In this document: piece after piece, positions 48,932 to 58,330 of the stretch | Position numbering within the stretch: the stretch's first letter is position 1 | Layout: every line of letters begins with the position of its first letter | Assembly: GCF_003014615.1 (NCBI RefSeq) | Contig: NZ_PYGI01000018.1 | Location: 38,604 to 102,603, forward strand | Length of the DNA: 64,000 nt | Source: Marinobacterium halophilum | Lineage (GTDB): Bacteria > Pseudomonadota > Gammaproteobacteria > Pseudomonadales > Balneatricaceae | Direction: 5' to 3' | Program-made: the position numbers and the translations under genes | The notes under the pieces: generated by a model | Database searches by the model: none | What the model was told of the DNA's origin: nothing | Seen by the model: the letters and a program-made list of their open reading frames with translations, nothing else

Positions 48932-49419
48932 GCGAAGATCTCCTTCAGCGGGGCTTCGTAACGTGACTTGACGGTGTCGATCAGCGCCTGCTCATCGGTC
49001 AGGTGCAGGGCATGAACATAGAGCCAGCGACGATCATCAGACAGCTCGGCACTCACCGTTCCCGGTGTCAGCGAAACGGTGCTGGCCAGGAGTGTAATCG
49101 GCAACTCGGATTCGATATCCAGCGGGATGGCGACAAAGCCGGGCTGCAGTTTGCGCATCGGCCCGAGGACCAGCACGGCAACTTCGATATTGGCGACCAC
49201 AATATCGCCCAGTACGCGCAACATGTACCGCAGCGCGAGCAGCGGACGGTGTACGCGCGGCTGTGGCGTTTGCAGCGGGGCGCACAGCAACGGAATGGTG
49301 AAGGCCAGAAACGTTCCCAGTACCAGATGGCCCGGAGAGACCGTGTTGTTCAGCAACAGCCAGACAACCAGCAGCAACAGACTGTGCAGTGGCATTGGCA
49401 GCCAGCGTGAGCGGCTCAT
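48925..49419 (-). CDS. mnhE: Na+/H+ antiporter subunit E
   Basis: This 164-residue protein has an N-terminal hydrophobic region and the C-terminal MnhE block LLASTVSLTPGTVSAEL followed by LYVHALHL. The start overlaps the mnhD stop. Confidence 0.95.
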   Translation of the reverse strand: MSRSRWLPMPLHSLLLLVVWLLLNNTVSPGHLVLGTFLAFTIPLLCAPLQTPQPRVHRPLLALRYMLRVLGDIVVANIEVAVLVLGPMRKLQPGFVAIPLDIESELPITLLASTVSLTPGTVSAELSDDRRWLYVHALHLTDEQALIDTVKSRYEAPLKEIFAC

Positions 49420-50927
49420 GACGGACCTCCCGGCAACAGCAGATGAAGGGATTCAGGCACCTGATGCAACTGTTCGGCGGCAGCCTGAGTGTAGGCGGTC
49501 ATCGGGCCGCCGAGTACAACCATCAGTGGTGCCGCCACCAGCAACAGAGCAACGGCCGCGATGTGCCAGGCCGATGCTGGTTCTGCCTGGGTCTTGTCGC
49601 TGCTGCGTCGCCAGAACAGCGTGGTGCCGCCACGGGACAGCGCAATGATGGTGATCAGACTGCTGAGCAGAATGGCAGGCCAGGCCCAGAGCATCTCGGT
49701 GGCGTTCTGTGCGGCTTGCAGCAGCAACACCTTGCCGACAAAGCCGGAAAACGGTGGTATGCCCGCAACCGCCATGGCGGCGACAAAGAACATTACCCCC
49801 AGCAATATCGGCTGGCGTACCTTGCGCGAGACCACGAAGCGGTCGGCGGCCTTGCCACGTTGCTGGCCGATCAGATCGGCAATCAGGAACAGGGCGGCAC
49901 ACACCAGCGTGCTGTGTACCAGATAATAGAGCCCGGCCGCAGTGGCCTGTTCGTTTTGCAGTGCGATGGAGACCAGCAGGGTACCGACAGAGACAATGAC
50001 CAGATTAGCCGTAAGCTCGCGCAAGTTGGGGCTGGCCAAGGCACCGATACTGCCTGCAAGCAGCGTGAGCAGGGCTAGGGGCCAGATCCAGGGCTGCGCC
50101 ATGAACGCAAGGTCACCGGCACTGGCACCGAAGATTACGGTGTGTACGCGATAGATACTGTAGATGCCAACCTTGGTCATGATCGCAAACAGGGCTGCGA
50201 CCGGTGCGCTGGCCGCAGCGTAGGTACGGGTCAGCCAGAAATGCAGCGGCAGCATCGCCGCCTTGAGGCCGAAAACCACCAGCAGCAGCAGGCCGCCGGC
50301 CTTGGCCAGTGCCTGTTCGGCTTCCGGCAGGGCTGCCACCTTGGTGGACATGTCAGCGATATTGAGCGTGCCCAGAGTGCCATAGAGGATACCCAGGGCG
50401 AACAGGAACATGCTGGAGCCGACCAGATTCAATGCCACGTAGTGGAAACCGGCCTGAGTCTTCTGTTTGCCACCACCATGGATCAGCAGTGCATAGGAAG
50501 CGATCAACAACACTTCAAAGAATACGAACAGGTTGAAAATGTCACCGGTCAGAAAGGCACCGTTGATGCCCATGACCTGCAACAGCACCAGCGGGTGAAA
50601 ATAGGCACCGGCGCGGTCATCGCCGGCGCAGGCGTACAGCAGAGATGCAAGCCCCAGTACCGAGGTCAACAGTACCAGCAGCGTAGACAGGCGGTCGGCG
50701 ACCAGGGCGATGCCGAAGGGCGGCTGCCAGCCACCCAGTACATACAGCTGAATGCCTTCGGCCTGGCTTTGCAGCAACAGGGCCACTGCACTGATCAATG
50801 TCAGCGTGGCGACCGTTAACGCCGCCAGGCGCTGGCGCTCGATGCTGTTGCACAGCGGGGGCAACAGCAACAGCAGGCCACCGATCAACGGCAAAAGGAT
50901 CGGCAGAATGGTGAGGTGTTCGCTCAT
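49416..50927 (-). CDS. mnhD: Na+/H+ antiporter subunit D
   Basis: This 503-residue polytopic protein is related to respiratory complex I subunits (NuoM/N). About 14 membrane segments are visible, with the proton-channel-like LKAAMLPLHFWLTRTYAAAS block near residue 220. It is one of the two large ion-translocating subunits. Overlaps mnhC and mnhE at its ends. Confidence 0.95.
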   Translation of the reverse strand: MSEHLTILPILLPLIGGLLLLLPPLCNSIERQRLAALTVATLTLISAVALLLQSQAEGIQLYVLGGWQPPFGIALVADRLSTLLVLLTSVLGLASLLYACAGDDRAGAYFHPLVLLQVMGINGAFLTGDIFNLFVFFEVLLIASYALLIHGGGKQKTQAGFHYVALNLVGSSMFLFALGILYGTLGTLNIADMSTKVAALPEAEQALAKAGGLLLLVVFGLKAAMLPLHFWLTRTYAAASAPVAALFAIMTKVGIYSIYRVHTVIFGASAGDLAFMAQPWIWPLALLTLLAGSIGALASPNLRELTANLVIVSVGTLLVSIALQNEQATAAGLYYLVHSTLVCAALFLIADLIGQQRGKAADRFVVSRKVRQPILLGVMFFVAAMAVAGIPPFSGFVGKVLLLQAAQNATEMLWAWPAILLSSLITIIALSRGGTTLFWRRSSDKTQAEPASAWHIAAVALLLVAAPLMVVLGGPMTAYTQAAAEQLHQVPESLHLLLPGGPS

Positions 50928-51289
50928 GCGTGCTCCTTCTTGCGACGCGGTTTTGCCTCTGGTGCCGGCGGCAGACGGCCATCGACGTGGTCATTGCCAA
51001 GGTCGGCACGGGCGCGCATGGCCAGAATGACGATGAATGCAGTCATGGCGAAGCCGATCACGATTGCGGTCAATACCAGAGCTTGTGGCAGCGGGTCGGC
51101 ATAGCTGAACGAAGTTCCCAGAATGGTGGCGCCATCGAACTTGAGGCGGCCACTGGAAAACAGGAACAGGTTGACGGCATAGGACAGCAGTGTGAGACCC
51201 ATGACGACCGGGAACGTGCGTCCGCGCAAACACAGGAACACGCCCGAGAACGTGAGCAGGCCGACACAGACGGCGTAGACAGCTTCCAT
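50924..51289 (-). CDS. mnhC: Na+/H+ antiporter subunit C
   Basis: This 121-residue NuoK-like protein has three membrane helices (GLTLLSYAVNLFLFSSG; LPQALVLTAIVIGFAMTAF) and a charged tail. Its ATG overlaps the mnhA stop. Confidence 0.95.
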   Translation of the reverse strand: MEAVYAVCVGLLTFSGVFLCLRGRTFPVVMGLTLLSYAVNLFLFSSGRLKFDGATILGTSFSYADPLPQALVLTAIVIGFAMTAFIVILAMRARADLGNDHVDGRLPPAPEAKPRRKKEHA

Positions 51290-54084
51290 TATTCAGACTC
51301 CGGCTGAGTAGGACGATGGTTGGTGGTCAGCTTGCCCAGGTTGGCAAGAATCAGCAGCGTGGCACCGACCACCGTGAGGTAAACCCCCAGATCAAACAGC
51401 ATGGCGCTGGCCAGCTCGAATTTGCCGATCCACGGCAGCTCGAAATAGTCGAACCAGGAGGTCAGGAAGGGCCGGTCAAACGCCCAGCTGCCCAAGCCGG
51501 TCAGTGCCGCAATCAGCACCCCGCTGGCGATCAGCCATTGATAGTCGAGCTTCAGTCGTGCCTTGATCCAGTCGACGCCGTGGGCAACATACTGCTGTAC
51601 CAGTGCTACCGAGGTCACCAGACCGGCGATGAAACCGCCGCCGGGCAGGTTATGGCCGCGCAGGAAGATGTAAACCGACACCAGCAGCGCCAACGGCAGC
51701 AGGCTCTGTGAGATCATGGCCAGCATCAGCGGGTGACGGTCACGGGCCCATGGTCGACCGTGTTCGTCACCGGCCGGCATGTACAGGCGCATGCGTGCGA
51801 TCAGCTTGTAGATACCCAGTGCCGCGATCCCCAGTACCGTGATTTCACCCAGCGTATCGAAGCCACGGAAATCGACCAGAATGACGTTGACCACGTTGGT
51901 ACCGCCGCCACCGGTCTTGCTGTTGGCGAGGAAAAAGTCGGAGATGCTGTGCAGTGGTCGTGTCATCAACGCGTAGTTGATGGTACCGATGATGCCACCC
52001 AGAATCGCAGCGATGCCCATGTCGCGCACGATTCGGCGCGGTGACGATTCCTTGGGGGTTTTCTGCGGCAGGAAGAACAGTGCCAGCATCAACAGGATCA
52101 CGGTAACCACTTCCACCGACAACTGGGTCAGTGCGAGGTCAGGGGCCGAGAACCGGGCAAAGGTGATGGAGACGATAAGGCCGACCACCGACAGCGTCAG
52201 CAGGGCGACCATGCGCTTGCGATGCCAGATCACGGTGGCCAATGCGCTGAGGCAGAGCAATACCGCTGCCGTGATCTCGACACCATTGATCGGCAGGTGC
52301 GGACGCAGCCCGGCCGTCGTGTTCAGATCCATCAACGGGCCAGCGGTCAGGGCCAGCGAAAACAGCAACAGAAGCATCATGTAACGCTGCAGGGAGCCGT
52401 TCTCAAAGAACTTGTGTACCCGGCTGGCGCCATCCACCAACCACTGTATCAAGCGCTCGAATACCAGCTTGGCATCGGTTTCCGGAAATTGGGCCTGGAA
52501 CTGATACAGGTGGCGGCGGTTGTAGTAAATGATCAGGCCGCCGGCCATGGCGATGACGCTCATCAGCAGCGGCAGGTTAAAGCCGTGCCAGATCGACAGG
52601 CTGTATTCCGGCACGCTGCCGGCCAGTACTGCTGCCGATGCAGCGTCCAGCAGGCCGCCAACAATGTAGGCCGGGAAAATACCCAGCAGCAGACAGAGAG
52701 TGACCAGAATCTCCACCGGTATTTTCATGTAACGCGGGGGTTCATGCGGCGTTTTCGGCAGGTCAATGGGCTCGCCGTTGAAAAAGACATCATGGATGAA
52801 GCGGGTTGAGTAGGCGACCGCGAACACCCCGGCCAGCGTGGCCAGTACCGGCACCATCCATGACAGGGAGCCCAGGGCAACCTGATGCAGAGTTTCGGCG
52901 AAGAACATCTCTTTGGACAGGAAGCCGTTCAGCAATGGCACCCCGGCCATGGAAGCCGCGGCGACCATCGCCAGCGTGGCGGTATGGGGCATGTATTTCC
53001 ACAACCCGTTGAGTTTGCGCATGTCACGCGAGCCGGACTCATGGTCAATGATGCCGGCGGCCATGAACAGCGAGGCCTTGAAGGTGGCGTGGTTGATGAT
53101 ATGGAAAATGGCGGCGACGGCAGCCAGTTCGGTATCCATGCCCAGCAGCAGGGTGATCAAGCCCAGATGGCTGATGGTCGAGTACGCCAGCAGTCCCTTG
53201 AGATCATGTTTGAACAGGGCAATGTAGGCACCCAGCAGCAGCGTGGCCAGACCGGTCAGGCTGACGATCAGGAACCAGAGTTCGGTACCGGACAGCACCG
53301 GATAGAAGCGCGCGAGCAGAAAGATACCGGCCTTGACCATGGTTGCCGAGTGCAGGTAGGCACTGACCGGGGTTGGTGCGGCCATGGCGTGCGGCAGCCA
53401 GAAATGGAACGGGAACTGGGCCGACTTGGTGAAGGCACCCAGCAGTACCAGCACCAGTGCCACCGGATAGGCGGCGTGGTCGCGCAGCGTATCGCCGCTG
53501 GCCAGCACCACGCTGAGGTCATAACTGCCGACAATATCGGCGATCAACAGTAAACCGGCGAGCAGCGCCAGACCGCCGGCACCGGTCACGGTCAACGCCA
53601 TGCGGGCACCCTTGCGGGCTTCGCTCTTGTGGTTCCAGAAACTGATCAACAGGAACGAGCTGATACTGGTCAGCTCCCAGAACAGCCACAACTGCAGCAG
53701 GTTATTGGCGGTGACAATCCCCACCATGGCGGTCATGAACAGAATCAGATAGGCGTAAAAACGTGCCATCGAATCCTGTTGCGACAGGTAATAGCGGGCA
53801 TACAGAATGACCAGCAGGCCGATGCCGAGGATCAGGATGCAGAACAGCATGGCCAGGCCGTCAAGCCGGAAGGATAATTCCAGCCCCATGGCCGGAATCC
53901 AACTGAAGCTCTGCTGCAGGGTTTCACCGGCAAAGATCTGAGGTGTGAAACTCATCACCATGGCCAGTGCGACGGCGGGCAGAATGGCGGTAAACAGGGC
54001 GCAGGCACTTCGCCCGAAGCGCTCACTGAGCAGGGGAGCCAGGGTGCCGATTAACGGCAGAAGCGGGATCCAGAATAAGCTCAT
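51289..54084 (-). CDS. mnhA: Na+/H+ antiporter fused subunit A/B
   Basis: This 931-residue protein has a complex I-like A domain (residues 1 to about 500; the [21 protein letters not shown] block is typical), a linking region, and a C-terminal MnhB domain (about 800-931; [24 protein letters not shown]). Fusion of A and B marks the PhaAB/ShaAB-type (group 2) complexes. It leads the operon A/B-C-D-E-F-G. The 172 bases between it and chpA hold the chpA terminator and presumably this operon's promoter, which I could not assign. Confidence 0.95.
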   Translation of the reverse strand: MSLFWIPLLPLIGTLAPLLSERFGRSACALFTAILPAVALAMVMSFTPQIFAGETLQQSFSWIPAMGLELSFRLDGLAMLFCILILGIGLLVILYARYYLSQQDSMARFYAYLILFMTAMVGIVTANNLLQLWLFWELTSISSFLLISFWNHKSEARKGARMALTVTGAGGLALLAGLLLIADIVGSYDLSVVLASGDTLRDHAAYPVALVLVLLGAFTKSAQFPFHFWLPHAMAAPTPVSAYLHSATMVKAGIFLLARFYPVLSGTELWFLIVSLTGLATLLLGAYIALFKHDLKGLLAYSTISHLGLITLLLGMDTELAAVAAIFHIINHATFKASLFMAAGIIDHESGSRDMRKLNGLWKYMPHTATLAMVAAASMAGVPLLNGFLSKEMFFAETLHQVALGSLSWMVPVLATLAGVFAVAYSTRFIHDVFFNGEPIDLPKTPHEPPRYMKIPVEILVTLCLLLGIFPAYIVGGLLDAASAAVLAGSVPEYSLSIWHGFNLPLLMSVIAMAGGLIIYYNRRHLYQFQAQFPETDAKLVFERLIQWLVDGASRVHKFFENGSLQRYMMLLLLFSLALTAGPLMDLNTTAGLRPHLPINGVEITAAVLLCLSALATVIWHRKRMVALLTLSVVGLIVSITFARFSAPDLALTQLSVEVVTVILLMLALFFLPQKTPKESSPRRIVRDMGIAAILGGIIGTINYALMTRPLHSISDFFLANSKTGGGGTNVVNVILVDFRGFDTLGEITVLGIAALGIYKLIARMRLYMPAGDEHGRPWARDRHPLMLAMISQSLLPLALLVSVYIFLRGHNLPGGGFIAGLVTSVALVQQYVAHGVDWIKARLKLDYQWLIASGVLIAALTGLGSWAFDRPFLTSWFDYFELPWIGKFELASAMLFDLGVYLTVVGATLLILANLGKLTTNHRPTQPESE

Positions 54085-54205
54085 TAGCGGGTCAGACTCC
54101 GGTCAGTCATGGTAGAAAAATGTATTAGGGGTAATGGATATAACCTTACTGGGTTGGACATTTATACCGTTTGGAACCCTGTGAGTCCACCGTTGGTCTG
54201 GACAC

Positions 54206-54236
54206 AAAAAAGCCCCGGCACGCCGCGAACGGGGCC
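54206..54236 (-). terminator. Terminator after the ChpA-like gene
   Basis: On the - strand, GCCCCG, a 12-base loop, CGGGGC and six T follow the chpA stop by about 20 bases. It separates the chemosensory operon from mnhA. Confidence 0.85.
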
Positions 54237-54256
54237 GGAGCTGCAGGCGGTGCGGT

Positions 54257-57200
54257 CTAGAACAGGAGTGACTGCACTCGTTCCAGTACGCCGGCTTCCG
54301 TCCAGGGTTTGGTCAGGTACGCTGAAACACCGGCGGCTTCTGCTTCGCCACGGTGTTTCAGCGTTGACCTTGAGGTGATCATGATCACCGGTATCGTATT
54401 GAACTGCTTACTGTTCCTGATAATCGCCGCCAGTTCCATGCCGGTCATGCGCGGCATTTCCAGGTCGGTCAGAATCAGCTCGGGCGGATCGGAACGGACC
54501 TTGTCCAGAGCATCCAGGCCATCAATGGCAGTGGTCACCTGATAGCCGCTGTCACTGAGCAGCGTGGCCAGAGTCTTGCGTGCACTGAGGGAGTCATCAA
54601 CAACCAATAGATGGGGAAGACGCAGCTCAAAGGCCTGTTCGGACGCTTCCTGGGCCGGGCGCAGAATCGAATTGCGGTCGATGATGCGGGCCTGCAGGTC
54701 AACGATCGGTGCGACATCACCGTTGGCCAGGATGGTTACGCCGGGAATACCGGCGATATCCGGCAGGTATTCGCCCAAGGGTTTGAATACCAGTTCCCGG
54801 TGGGCCAGTACTTCCCGGACCATGACCGCCGCTTTTTCACCATGATCCAGGTTGACCAGCAACACCGGATGCAGGCGCATGCCGTGATAATCGGCCTTGG
54901 GCTCTCCCATCAACGTATCCAGGGCATAGGCCGGGTATTCGCCATCAGCGGTGATAAAGCGGGTGCCGTTGTCGGTCTGTTTAAACTCGCCATCGATGGA
55001 CAGCAGGCTCTGCTCAACCGTATGGCTGGAAAGGGCATAGACCCGGCCGCCTGCGGAACGGACCAACAGCGCATGTACCAGCAGCGAGGAGGCCGGCATC
55101 GACAGTTCGAAACGGCTGCCGGCCCCTGTGGTCGAGTGGATGTTCAGCGTCCCCTGCATGCGGGTGACTTGCTGGTAGACCACGTCCATGCCGATGCCTC
55201 GGCCGGATAGCTGGCTGATCTCGTCACGGGTCGAAAACCCCGGTACCAGAATCAGGCGCTGGACCTCACGGTCATTGAGTACGGTGTCGGCGGTGATCAG
55301 CCCCTTCTGTTCGGCGATCTCGCGTACGCGGGTCAGGTTAATACCGGCCCCGTCATCTGCGCAGCTGACATAGACCTTGCCGTTACGCTGGCTGAAGCTG
55401 ATGGTCAGGGTACCGGTTTCGTCCTTGCCGGCTTCGAAGCGCAGGTGCGGCGTTTCCAGGCCATGGTCGACGGCATTACGAATGATGTGCATCAGCGGAT
55501 CGGCCAGCTGGTTAAGGATCTGGCTGTCCATCAATACATCTTCACCCTCGATTACCAGTCGTGCCTGCTTGCCTGCGGTGCCGCAGGCCTGACGCATAAT
55601 GCGCTGCATGCGTGAACTGATGGTTTTAACCGCAATCTGGCGAGTATGCAGCACGTTATCCAGTGATTCGTCCTGCAGGTTGCTTTGGCGCACATGCAGT
55701 TCAGCCAGATGGCGCAGCTGGTGATCGGTTTCCTGATCCACTTCACGGACGTCGGCAACCGCCTCTTGCAGCTGCGACAGGGTCGTGTGCATGGTGTTGT
55801 AGCGGTCCATCTCCAGCGGATCGAAATCACTGTCACTTTCATTCAGGTGAGCGTTGAGGGTGAAGTGATCCTGCAGTTGCTGTTCCAGGTCGAACAGAAC
55901 TTTCTGTACACCACGTTGGCGTTCACGATTGGAGCGGCTGAGACGGCGCAGCTGCGACAGGGTGTCATCGAGCTGGGCATTGAGTGTGCTGGACTCACCG
56001 GCAATACGGAACAGGTTGTCGAGGATGCTGACGGCCACACGAATATGCGCATGTTCCTTGTCGACCTCCGGCTTGTCGGCCGCCGGTGCTGATGCGACGG
56101 CCTTGACCGGTGCTGTTGTCGCGACCGGCTGTGGCGGCATCGCCTGATCGGCGTCGTCGAGCACTTCGTCTGCGCACTCAATGCCTTCGGTGCGCAGACG
56201 ATAGAACCAGTTCATCAACTGCTGCAGCTGATGCAGGGCATTATCCGGGGCGTCAGTCTCCTCGGTGATGCTTTCACTCATCTGTGCCAGGCAGTCCGAG
56301 GCTGCGGTCAGTTCCCGTGTCAGCTTGCTGCCGGGGAAGACCTTGGCGTCGGTCAGGACTTCAAGAATATCTTCAAGGTGGTGGGTCAGGTTGGCCAGAC
56401 CGCGAATACCGGCCATGTTGGCCAGACCCTTGATGGTGTGAGCGGCGCGCTGGGCACTGAGCAGTGCGTCGGCTTCATGGTCGACCAGTACTGCCTGCAG
56501 CTGCTGCTGAAACTCCTCGACCAACACCGGCAATTCGTCATACAGCATTTCCATCAGCTGTGGATCGATCTCGCTGCTGACCTGCAGGGCGACTTCGTCG
56601 GCGGTAGCGGTTTCGCATTCGATGTCGTCCGGTGACTGGATACTGGCCAATGCCATAAGCCCGGACAGAAACGCGGCCTGTTGCGGTTCGGCATGGATCG
56701 GCAGGCGGTCATCACTGAAGGCATCGATCAGGTCTTCACGGAGACCCTTGTCGGCCAGTGCGCCCAGGTGCAGATGTATAGCCTGCAGGCAGGTCGCAAT
56801 CTGTTCACGCTGAGGGTTCTGGAACTGACCGGGGTGCTGCTGGAAGTGGCTCAGGTTGTAGCCTAGTCCGGTCAGCAGCAGGTGCAACCCGGTCAGATTG
56901 ACTGTGCTGCAGGCGCGGGCCAGAGGGGTCAGAGCGTCCAGACTGGCTTCGAGCAGGGTGTCGTTGGCATCTGTTGTTTGCCATTGTTCCTGAAGTGCCT
57001 GCAACGATCCGGTGAGCATGCCCAGAATGCCGGGATCGACGGACGGTCCGGCCTGCTCAAGCGCAGCCATGTCGATTTCACAGAACGGAACGAGAGGTGT
57101 GTCGATAACCGCGTCTGCCACTGGAGTGGCTGCAATGGGCTCAGGTGACGGATCGATAGCCGGTGACGGTGCCGCGAACATTTCGTCCAGCAGGGCACGT

Positions 57201-58327
57201 TGGTCTTCAAGATCCTCGGCTTCCAGGGGCTCGGGCCATTCGGGCGAGGCCAACAGGTCGATAACCGCCGTGGCACTGTCGTGGGAGCGGGTTTCAATGA
57301 GGTCATGCAGCACCGGCTTGATGCGGCTGATCGGAGGCTGATCAAGGCTGTCGCAGCTGTCGATCAGCTCGCTGGCCAATACCACCAGATCACCGAGCAA
57401 TGGGTTGTCGGCCTCGGTTAAGGGTTCGCTCAACAGGTTCAGCAGCTCGGCCAGAGCAGCGGGTGAGTCGGCAGTATCCAGCAGCGATGCGGTGTGCTCT
57501 TCTTCCGGTACTGGTGTTGACACGGCGGACTGGTCATCAGCGTCATCGTGCTCTGTTGCGTCGCCGAACACTTCGTCCAGCAGTGCGCGCTGGTCTTCGA
57601 GGTCGTCTGCGTCCATGGGCTCGGGCCATTCAGGCGCAGCGAGCAGGTCGATGACGGCCTCGGCGGTGGCACGTTCGGGGGCATGAATCAGTGCCTGCAG
57701 CAGGGGGGTGGCACGGGCAATAAGCGGGTGATCCAAATCGTCACAGCTACTGATCAGCTCGGCCGCCAGCGCGACCAGGTCCGCCGGTAACGGGTTTTCT
57801 GCCTCGGTCAGAGGCTCGGCCAGCGTTTGCAGCGCTTCCGCCAGTGCGTCGGGTGTTTCTGCGCACTGTATCGCCGACTGGGGGGCTTCTTCCAACATCG
57901 TGTCGGGGTCTTCATCGGTCAACTGTTGCCAGTCCTCCAGCAACAGTTCCGGCAGAGCGTCGAGATCATCTTCGTCCAAAGGTGCCTGCCAGAGCGGTGA
58001 AGCCAAGGCGGCAAGCTGGGACGTCAGCGTGTCGGTTGCCGTTGCCGGGGTCGCCCCGTTGGTGGGCAGCAGCGTGAGCAATGATTGCACCAACTGTTGT
58101 TGCGCCGGTGACAGTGGTGCTGTTTGCTCTTCCGATTCGATGATCTCTGCCAGCATCGCCATCAAGTCGGCACTGCCGGACAAGCCTGCATCAAGGCAGC
58201 TGTCCGCCAGTGCCTGCAGATTTTCAGCCAGCCACTCAGGCTTACAGTCGGTCGTGCCATCCAGCGTCAGCTTGAGCGCGGAAAGCTGCTCCTGTGCATC
58301 GCTCCATTGCGCCATATCGGTCGTCAC
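54257..58327 (-). CDS. chpA: ChpA-like hybrid chemotaxis histidine kinase
   Basis: This 1356-residue kinase contains an N-terminal region of three helical repeats (residues about 33-133, 158-254 and 288-384), one intact Hpt domain with H630 (AHTIKGLANMAG), a dimerisation region, a HATPase domain (HIIRNAVDHGLE; DDGAGIN; GRGIGMDVV), a CheW-like domain and a C-terminal receiver (LLVVDDS; LILTDLEMP; TKPW). Pseudomonas ChpA, which governs type IV pili, is much longer (about 2,470 residues) with many Hpt-like domains. It starts with GTG after GGAG, 3 bases after the pilJ stop. It might control pili or another output; no pil genes lie in the window. Confidence 0.88.
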   Translation of the reverse strand: MTTDMAQWSDAQEQLSALKLTLDGTTDCKPEWLAENLQALADSCLDAGLSGSADLMAMLAEIIESEEQTAPLSPAQQQLVQSLLTLLPTNGATPATATDTLTSQLAALASPLWQAPLDEDDLDALPELLLEDWQQLTDEDPDTMLEEAPQSAIQCAETPDALAEALQTLAEPLTEAENPLPADLVALAAELISSCDDLDHPLIARATPLLQALIHAPERATAEAVIDLLAAPEWPEPMDADDLEDQRALLDEVFGDATEHDDADDQSAVSTPVPEEEHTASLLDTADSPAALAELLNLLSEPLTEADNPLLGDLVVLASELIDSCDSLDQPPISRIKPVLHDLIETRSHDSATAVIDLLASPEWPEPLEAEDLEDQRALLDEMFAAPSPAIDPSPEPIAATPVADAVIDTPLVPFCEIDMAALEQAGPSVDPGILGMLTGSLQALQEQWQTTDANDTLLEASLDALTPLARACSTVNLTGLHLLLTGLGYNLSHFQQHPGQFQNPQREQIATCLQAIHLHLGALADKGLREDLIDAFSDDRLPIHAEPQQAAFLSGLMALASIQSPDDIECETATADEVALQVSSEIDPQLMEMLYDELPVLVEEFQQQLQAVLVDHEADALLSAQRAAHTIKGLANMAGIRGLANLTHHLEDILEVLTDAKVFPGSKLTRELTAASDCLAQMSESITEETDAPDNALHQLQQLMNWFYRLRTEGIECADEVLDDADQAMPPQPVATTAPVKAVASAPAADKPEVDKEHAHIRVAVSILDNLFRIAGESSTLNAQLDDTLSQLRRLSRSNRERQRGVQKVLFDLEQQLQDHFTLNAHLNESDSDFDPLEMDRYNTMHTTLSQLQEAVADVREVDQETDHQLRHLAELHVRQSNLQDESLDNVLHTRQIAVKTISSRMQRIMRQACGTAGKQARLVIEGEDVLMDSQILNQLADPLMHIIRNAVDHGLETPHLRFEAGKDETGTLTISFSQRNGKVYVSCADDGAGINLTRVREIAEQKGLITADTVLNDREVQRLILVPGFSTRDEISQLSGRGIGMDVVYQQVTRMQGTLNIHSTTGAGSRFELSMPASSLLVHALLVRSAGGRVYALSSHTVEQSLLSIDGEFKQTDNGTRFITADGEYPAYALDTLMGEPKADYHGMRLHPVLLVNLDHGEKAAVMVREVLAHRELVFKPLGEYLPDIAGIPGVTILANGDVAPIVDLQARIIDRNSILRPAQEASEQAFELRLPHLLVVDDSLSARKTLATLLSDSGYQVTTAIDGLDALDKVRSDPPELILTDLEMPRMTGMELAAIIRNSKQFNTIPVIMITSRSTLKHRGEAEAAGVSAYLTKPWTEAGVLERVQSLLF
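57176..58231 (-). repeat. Three diverged ~130-residue repeats inside chpA
   Basis: Copies lie at 58231-57929, 57856-57566 and 57466-57176. Each contains a helix pair like LAEALQTLAEPL, a LVALAAELI-type helix, LLQALI, then a closing block of the form LLAxPEWPEPxxxxDLEDQRALLDE. Copies 2 and 3 are closest, at a period of 130 residues (390 bases); copy 1 is more degenerate. None has the HxxKG motif of a working Hpt. Confidence 0.85.
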
Positions 58328-58330
58328 GCG

